A program made the position numbers and the translations under genes. A model generated the notes under the pieces. It had not been told where the DNA came from and made no database searches. It was given only the letters and a program-made list of their open reading frames with translations. A stretch of 64,000 bases of DNA from Farysia itapuensis (taxonomy: Eukaryota; Basidiomycota; Ustilaginomycetes; Ustilaginales; Ustilaginaceae), in contig JALBYC010000005.1 of assembly GCA_023212645.1 (NCBI GenBank), positions 248,001 to 312,000 of the forward strand. Direction: 5' to 3'. Shown here in pieces: positions 59,004 through 64,000 of the stretch; position 1 is the stretch's first letter, and each line of letters starts with the position of its first letter.

Positions 59004-59211
59004 TTTGGAAAAGAACAACACAAGAGCAAAACAAACACCGACCACCAAAGAAAAGCATTTTTTATTTCTGGGCGCCTGTCGGAGCGAGCCCAGCGTGGCG
59101 GAGAGAGACAGAGGCAACGCCGAATCCGCCGTCTCGGACAGGCAACGTCACAACAAGGGCCTCGACGGTCGCTCCCTCTCTTCCCTTTCTTTCGACACCC
59201 ATCCCACTCCC

Positions 59212-59233
59212 CTCTCTCTCTCTCTCTCTCTCT
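59212..59233 (+). repeat. CT dinucleotide repeat in MADS-gene leader
   Basis: Eleven CT units about 60 bp before the start codon, within a long pyrimidine-rich stretch. Confidence 0.92.
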
Positions 59234-59293
59234 AATCGTACCCTACCCCCTCCCTTTCCTTTCCCCTCCACGACACCCCTTCCTGCAACAGCC

Positions 59294-60240
59294 ATGTCGA
59301 GTCTCACTTTGGGACCGGTTGGCCTCTCAGCTTCCGACAAGCAAAGCCCAGTATATGAACTTCCATACGGCACAGTCCAGCTTGCATCGCATCTCAAGGA
59401 CGACAGCGCCAACTTTGACCTCTCCAACAGCTTTTCGGTCCCCGTTGATTTCGAGAACAATGACGAAGAGGAAGAGGAGGACGACGACGAAATTGACTCA
59501 GAAGACGCCGGTAAGGGCAAAGGTGCCAAGAAGGGCAAGAAGTCCCGCTCCGAAGCAAAGGGCGAACGAGACACCAAGACCGGTCGCAGAAAGATCAAGA
59601 TTGAGTTTATCGAGGACGACGCTCGCCGACACATTACCTTCAGCAAGCGCAAAGCAGGTATCATGAAGAAAGCCTACGAATTGGCGACATTGACGGGGAC
59701 ACAGGTGCTGCTCCTCGTAGTGTCTCAGACTGGCCTGGTGTATACCTTTACAACACCGAAGCTGCAGGCGCTTGTCACGCAGGCGGAAGGGCGGAACTTG
59801 ATCCAGGCGTGTCTCAACGCTCCCGACTCGCCACATGTGCCTGGAGATAGCGGTGCGGAAGACCGCTCGTTTGGAGAAGGAAGCGAGGGTGACGACGGCA
59901 ACTCGCCCACGACATCACAAGGTGGAGGAAAGAAGCGTCCAGCGTCATCACAGGGCAAGAAGCGATCCCGCGTCGATACCATCTCCAAGCCCAACAGCAC
60001 ATCGCTTCCAGACGAGGAGAGTGGCTCCATCACGCTTGGCAAGCGCGGACGTGGCAGGCCGCGAAAGTCTACAGTTGGAAGTGCGTCCAGCTTGACAGGC
60101 GCCGCGGTTGGTTCTTCTGCTCCTGCTACCGCCGATGGCCTTGCGCCGCCTCCGCCGTTGCACCAAAGGTACAGCACTGATTCTGTTCCCCACCTCAACC
60201 AACATCATCTCCACCACCAGCAGCAGCAGCAACAACATCA

Positions 60241-60273
<33 letters not shown>

Positions 60274-60640
60274 AGCGGCATATGGTCACATCAACCCTTC
60301 CGACTTTACCGCTTACGGCGCACCCAGCAACTACTACGCGGCAGGGGGAATGCCGGGCTCTGGTCAAGGTCCCGAAATGAACTTTGCCCACCAACCATCC
60401 ATCCCCAACAGTCTCGCTGTCGACGCTGCCCACGCCGCTTGGAATCCGGCTTTGTCTCCGCAGCCCAACGCGCAAAGCCTCTTCCCAGACGGTCAGCATC
60501 AGCCCAACTACGCAGCCTTTGCACAGCAGCAACAACAACAGCAACAACAGCAACAGCAGCAGCATTTCCCACACTTTAACCCACAGCAGATGGCAGCTTT
60601 GCAGCCACAGGAAATCCAGGCATCCCGTCCAGCATGGTAA
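59294..60640 (+). CDS. MCM1: MADS-box transcription factor of the Mcm1/SRF type
   Basis: 448 residues from the ATG at 59294 (context AGCCATGTC). An acidic stretch (NDEEEEEDDDEIDSED) and a Lys-rich segment precede the MADS domain, residues about 97-155: GRRKIKIEFIEDDARRHITF, then SKRKAGIMKKAYELATLTGT and QVLLLVVSQTGLVYTF. The SAM-type dimerisation extension runs to about 180 (LQALVTQAEGRNLIQACLN). This is very close to Mcm1/SRF. The C-terminal half is Ser/Pro/Gln/His-rich with polyglutamine runs and an AT-hook-like GKRGRGRPRKS. Mcm1 binds CC(A/T)6GG sites and works with partner factors in cell-cycle and mating-type control; a smut Mcm1 homologue is reported to interact with the pheromone response factor Prf1. 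Confidence 0.95.
60218..60274 (+). repeat. MCM1: CAG/CAA repeat encoding polyglutamine 1
   Basis: Nineteen codons, all glutamine except one histidine, with a long pure CAG run at its end. It lies in the disordered C-terminal half of the MADS factor and is likely to vary in length. Confidence 0.95.
60524..60562 (+). repeat. MCM1: CAG/CAA repeat encoding polyglutamine 2
   Basis: Thirteen consecutive glutamine codons mixing CAA and CAG, near the C-terminus of the MADS factor. The codon mixture suggests selection for the residue run rather than simple slippage. Confidence 0.95.
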
Positions 60641-60864
60641 ATCTAAACATAACTCCTCTTTCGTCTTTATGCCGTTCTACATATACCCGCCTCATCGGCA
60701 CCAAGATCTTCCTCCTCCCCATTCGCCTTTCCCCGACTTTTATTCCATATTGCCAACACACGCTCTCTTCGTCCACTGTCGAGTACACACCCTCTTTCTG
60801 TCTGCAACAATAATCGGATTGTTCGCATTGTTTCCTAAGGAGGTTGGAGTGTGTGTGTGTCTAT

Positions 60865-62877
60865 CTATCCTGCAAAGGCGCCTTCGTCGAGTTCGACGCC
60901 GAATTCGTCGCGAGCCATTTTGCGCATACTTTGCTCCAAGTCGTCCTCGAAGCCGCCTACGTCTGGATCTGAGCGGCCTAGCAGTGCTGCGACGGGTGCT
61001 TTGAACAAGAATTTGAACCAGTGACTTATGCCTGAACCAATGAATGCCATGTTGAGAACGAGGAGGGTGGAGCGGAAGCGGAGGTAGTCTGTGCGGTCTT
61101 TGACCCATTCGCCGAGCCGGCTACTGAAGCCAGGATGACCCGCAGCAGGATCTTGCCCCGCTCCGAGTTGCTTGGGCTTGAATACGCGGTACAGGCTGGG
61201 CGTGCGCGTGCTGCTGATCATAGCAGCTGCAGCATGTCGGGCGAGGATGTCGAGTCGGTTGACAGGTGAGCCAAGAACCTGGTTGTTGGCCTGGATAATG
61301 CGCATGCTCCGCCCGACGAAGATCAGTTCCTTGGGCAGTAACTCTACGTGAACGAGGAAGTTTTTGATCTTTTCCTTCATTTCGCGCTGGAGTTCGAGAT
61401 CCGTCTTGCGTGCATGCTCGCCCTCGGTCTGCTGTTGTCCCTTTGGTTTGGGTTTGCTCCAGGGTCGCAATAGCGTGGCCGAGGCAAACAGTTCGGACGA
61501 TCCTTCGCCCATGCCCCAGCTTCGCGTAATGTCGTCCAGCGTCTTGAGATCGAGTGTGAAGATAGCTTTCCATAGCTGTGCGTATTTGCGACGGAATTCT
61601 TCGCCAAGCTCGACGTACAGACCGTGGTCAATCAGGACGATCTGGTGCTGACCCTTTTTGCCGTTGGGATGTTTGCGGACCAAGACGTTGGAGGGATGTC
61701 CGTCTGCCTGTACGAAACCGTGCTGGAAGATCTGACTGGCAAAGGCCTCACAAACAGACCGGGAGACCTGCTTTACGGAAAGTCCCATCTCTGCTAGCTT
61801 CTCACGATCCGTCATACGACACGTACCTCCGATCCACTCCATGACGAGCACGCGTTGCGTGCACAAGTCTTCGTAGAACTTTGGCACGTAGCATGTGTTT
61901 CGTACGATCTTCTCTGGATCCGTCTCGATCGCCTTCTTAGCTCGCAGGGAGTTTGAGAGTTCTTGCTTGAAGAAGGTTTCTTGTTCGATCTGATCGGATA
62001 TGTACTGACCTGCAAATGACAGTGGCAGCTCGAATATGCGCTCATACAACACCAGCAAGATGCGGAAAGACCAGAGGTCCCACTTTGCATACTTGCGGAT
62101 GTTGGGTCGCTGAACTTTGACAGCCACTTCGGGGCCGAGCGTGCCAGGAGGTGAGTTGGGCGGTGGCTTCAGCCTGGCTTTGTGCACTTGAGCGACCGAA
62201 GCAGCTGCAACGGGGGTCTTGTCGAATTCGGCAAACACTTGCTCGGGATCAGCGCCCAGCTCGGCGGTCAGTACTTTGCGCACATCTTCGTAAGGCAGCT
62301 TCTCGGCGTTGTCAAACAGCTTGGATAGCTGATGATAGGGCTTGGGCAGCACGGCAGCCTGAACTCCGATCGCTTGACCGAGTTTGATATACAGTCCTTG
62401 ATTCTCTTCACAGACGTACATCAGTCGGTCGGCGCAACGCTCGTGCAAAGCGTTGATGGATTCGAGAGAGTTGCGATCAAAGTTCATCTTGTAGTCCAAT
62501 GCAATCTGCAGACCGGTCCATCCAGTCAGAAGGTTGCGCTGTAGTGTCCTTGCATTTACGTATTCGTCGACCACGTAGGTGAGTCCGGCTGCTCCGATCA
62601 GGAGCGCAAATCGCAAAGGCCACTTTGAGCGCGGTTTCGATCCAGCCTGTTGAGATGCATATCGAGTATGGATCGTCAAATTTGGCGTGGCTGAGGTGGC
62701 ACGCGGGGTCCAGCTTGGTGCCTTTGATCGCGTGTCTAGACGGATCTGCCGACAAGGCGTGAAAGAAAAGGAGCGTGTTGCTGCTATTCTGGGTATCAGA
62801 GGAGCGACAAGCTCACGGCCGCTCACGATCCGAACAGCTGATGCGGCGCTGCTCGCCCTCATAGGGGCCGTCAGCAT
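60865..62877 (-). CDS. Mitochondrial ABC1/ADCK (UbiB-family) kinase-like protein
   Basis: 670 residues from the ATG at 62877, which gives an Arg/Ser-rich mitochondrial presequence; an in-frame ATG at 62994 would add 39 residues less suited to targeting. A hydrophobic segment near 88-103 (WPLRFALLIGAAGLTYVV) is a probable membrane anchor. UbiB-family hallmarks follow: the KxGQ motif IKLGQAIGVQAA near residue 165, the Ala-rich loop TPVAAASVAQVHKARL, and EVAVKVQRPN with the nucleotide-binding lysine. Downstream are GFVQADGHPSNVLVRK and IVLIDHGLYVEL, the catalytic and metal-binding segments. The overall sequence resembles the ADCK1/Mcp2 (Cqd2) branch rather than Coq8. Members influence coenzyme Q distribution and mitochondrial lipid balance. 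Confidence 0.92.
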   Translation of the reverse strand: MLTAPMRASSAASAVRIVSGRELVAPLIPRIAATRSFSFTPCRQIRLDTRSKAPSWTPRATSATPNLTIHTRYASQQAGSKPRSKWPLRFALLIGAAGLTYVVDEYVNARTLQRNLLTGWTGLQIALDYKMNFDRNSLESINALHERCADRLMYVCEENQGLYIKLGQAIGVQAAVLPKPYHQLSKLFDNAEKLPYEDVRKVLTAELGADPEQVFAEFDKTPVAAASVAQVHKARLKPPPNSPPGTLGPEVAVKVQRPNIRKYAKWDLWSFRILLVLYERIFELPLSFAGQYISDQIEQETFFKQELSNSLRAKKAIETDPEKIVRNTCYVPKFYEDLCTQRVLVMEWIGGTCRMTDREKLAEMGLSVKQVSRSVCEAFASQIFQHGFVQADGHPSNVLVRKHPNGKKGQHQIVLIDHGLYVELGEEFRRKYAQLWKAIFTLDLKTLDDITRSWGMGEGSSELFASATLLRPWSKPKPKGQQQTEGEHARKTDLELQREMKEKIKNFLVHVELLPKELIFVGRSMRIIQANNQVLGSPVNRLDILARHAAAAMISSTRTPSLYRVFKPKQLGAGQDPAAGHPGFSSRLGEWVKDRTDYLRFRSTLLVLNMAFIGSGISHWFKFLFKAPVAALLGRSDPDVGGFEDDLEQSMRKMARDEFGVELDEGAFAG

Positions 62878-63947
62878 TCTAGAGCTGAAGTCGCACTGTT
62901 GTGTAGGTAACCTTGAGTAGGGAGGCAAGACTTGGCCGTTATCACTGGAACTTTTGGCCTTTCCCCCCTTACGTGACGTACTCTGTGACTGCATTTCTTG
63001 CCTCCACTTTCACGATTTTCGATTTTCTTTCGAAACTTCTATAATGTTAGATCCCAGATTGAGCCAGGGTTGCTAAATTGCTACGTGCAACGTTGCTGCC
63101 CAGCTGCATGCTACATGTCTAAAACTCTGCAAGCGGCAGGCTGAATGGCTATGAGGGGGGCTGGGCGGCGGAGCTGTGCATGATGCATGACGAGGAGAGC
63201 TAGACAAGAGAGTTGAACTTAAAGTCAAAAGCAAGCTCGAGAAAGGCACGGAACGTCGGAAGCCGCTGCTTGGCGGGGAAAGTGAACCAAAGCCAACTTG
63301 ACAGCTCATGTAGACCCAGGCGGAGTAACTCTGGTGGAGACCACCCCCCAGAATTCACGATTGACCTTTTTATTTTCGCGTCTCTTGCGGCGTGGGGGGG
63401 CGCAACAATCTCTGTCAAGGTTTCAGGTTCTGGACAGATATGCTCTCAGGATTGAGCAGGGCTGGAAATGCTCAAACAGACCTCTTGAGATAGGCAAGAG
63501 GCACATCCATACATCTCAGATCGGCATAGTTAGAACGTGTTTGGTTGCTGCTAATTGAGGTTCTGGCTCTGGGTGAGTGTGTTCTCTGGAATTTGCCGGT
63601 CTGATTCCAAAATTCTGGGCCGTTGGCGTTGGCTCGTGTCGACATCAACGACTTGGCTTTTTACCCTGATTGTGTTTCCTATCGTCTTCTTTTCGTCTCT
63701 TTCGACGCAGCAGATCGTCGTTCTCTGCTCGCGTTTGAAGAGGTCAGATTGCTCCATCTAGAGCTTGGCCACCGACGCTGCATCGCGTGCTTAATCTTTA
63801 CCTTCGCCAACCTTGTCGTGCTAGCGGGCAAACACCGGCGAACGGGAACTTCAGGCAATCTACAGAGTATTTGACAAAACCCTCCTTTGGCCAGCTTCGT
63901 CATTCAGAGGCAGCGCGGGCCACAAGCACGCCAGTACAGTCGCAGCT
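62878..63947. other. Long intergenic region between the ABC1-like gene and the right-edge gene
   Basis: 1070 bp. Near the ABC1-like start are an overlapping ACGT/TGACGTA element (62969-62980) and a CACGATTTTCGATTTT motif (63011-63027). The stretch 63640-63900 is pyrimidine-rich and could be the leader of a gene starting near 63948. Frames inside it (for example 63623-63874) show no recognisable content, and no RNA gene was found. Confidence 0.5.
62969..62980. promoter_or_regulatory. Possible bZIP/CRE-type site
   Basis: TTACGTGACGTA, two overlapping ACGT cores including the CRE-like TGACGTA, about 92 bp upstream of the chosen start of the ABC1-like gene. If translation began at 62994 instead, this would be coding sequence. 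Confidence 0.35.
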
Positions 63948-64000
63948 ATGTCGCGCCTATCGAGACAGGACTATCACCTCTATAACCAGCAGACGCATCC
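63948..64000 (+). CDS. Possible start of a further gene, cut by the right edge
   Basis: An ATG at 63948 opens a frame beginning MSRLSRQDYHLYNQQTH with no stop before the edge (17 codons visible). It follows a pyrimidine-rich, leader-like stretch, which is why it is listed. Seventeen codons are too few to assign a family or to exclude chance. Confidence 0.3.
   Translation, partial: MSRLSRQDYHLYNQQTH

Larger units (their letters stand above)
58783..59293. other. Promoter and leader region of the MADS-box gene
   Basis: 511 bp between two plus-strand genes. It contains a short CA repeat (58794-58807), a GATTTTCGATTTT motif (58951-58966), a TATA box (58997-59003) and a CT repeat in the presumed leader (59212-59233). 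The MADS frame is open through the whole later part, but that reads as leader. Confidence 0.6.

Noticed and set aside
63623..63874. 83-codon frame in the right-hand spacer
   Set aside because: No recognisable domain, and it lies in sequence that looks like a pyrimidine-rich leader.
1..64000. tRNA, rRNA, CRISPR, transposon or gene-cluster signatures
   Set aside because: Reading the spacers showed no T-loop-like GGTTCGA patterns with cloverleaf context, no spaced repeats, no terminal inverted repeats and no transposase or reverse-transcriptase motifs. A covariance-model scan and a repeat search would be decisive.

Overview
The window looks like ordinary nuclear chromosome from a basidiomycete of the smut-fungus type (Ustilaginomycotina, probably Ustilaginaceae). 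This is inferred from protein families and gene style: long single-exon fungal genes, short spacers, an Mcm1-type MADS protein with polyglutamine tails, a Dock-type GEF, a betaine-lipid synthase and a GT15 mannosyltransferase. No search could be run. I find about 26 protein genes, two of them with introns (SDH1 and RPC19). No rRNA, tRNA, CRISPR, transposon or prokaryotic operon is visible.

Layout. 1-8 kb: the 3' part of a betaine-lipid synthase, a 2-oxoglutarate/iron dioxygenase, a Golgi alpha-mannosyltransferase, and a large disordered protein of unknown function. 8-18.4 kb: ATG2, an atypical extended SDR protein, and a head-to-head pair of an Arg/Ser-rich protein and the U5 snRNP factor AAR2. 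18.5-30.8 kb: a Gea/GBF1-type ARF exchange factor, a Trf4-type poly(A) polymerase, the spliceosomal helicase PRP5, and a predicted secreted cysteine-containing protein. 31-37.3 kb: SDH1, KTI12, an acidic coiled-coil protein and mitochondrial phenylalanyl-tRNA synthetase. 37.4-48.7 kb: a Dock-family GEF, a Ser-rich unknown, and casein kinase 2 alpha. 48.9-54 kb: a four-span membrane protein, a DUF218-type protein, a stand-alone TFIIS-central-domain protein, and RPC19 (AC19). 54.3-63 kb: an Sth1/Snf2-type remodeller, an Mcm1/SRF-type MADS factor, and a mitochondrial ABC1/ADCK-like protein. A further gene may begin at the right edge.

Neighbouring genes mostly alternate between divergent pairs sharing a short upstream region and convergent pairs with 60-225 bp between stop codons. 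Many genes act in RNA metabolism (AAR2, PRP5, TRF4, KTI12, RPC19, the TFIIS-like protein, PheRS), but nothing shows that they form one regulated unit.

I do not see a clearly new biological system. The points most worth following are: KTI12 with a non-canonical P-loop, a TFIIS central domain without a zinc ribbon, start codons only 24 bp apart in the AAR2 pair, a secreted eight-cysteine protein with a dibasic site, an SDR protein lacking its usual motifs, and a CGATTT-type motif recurring in several upstream regions.
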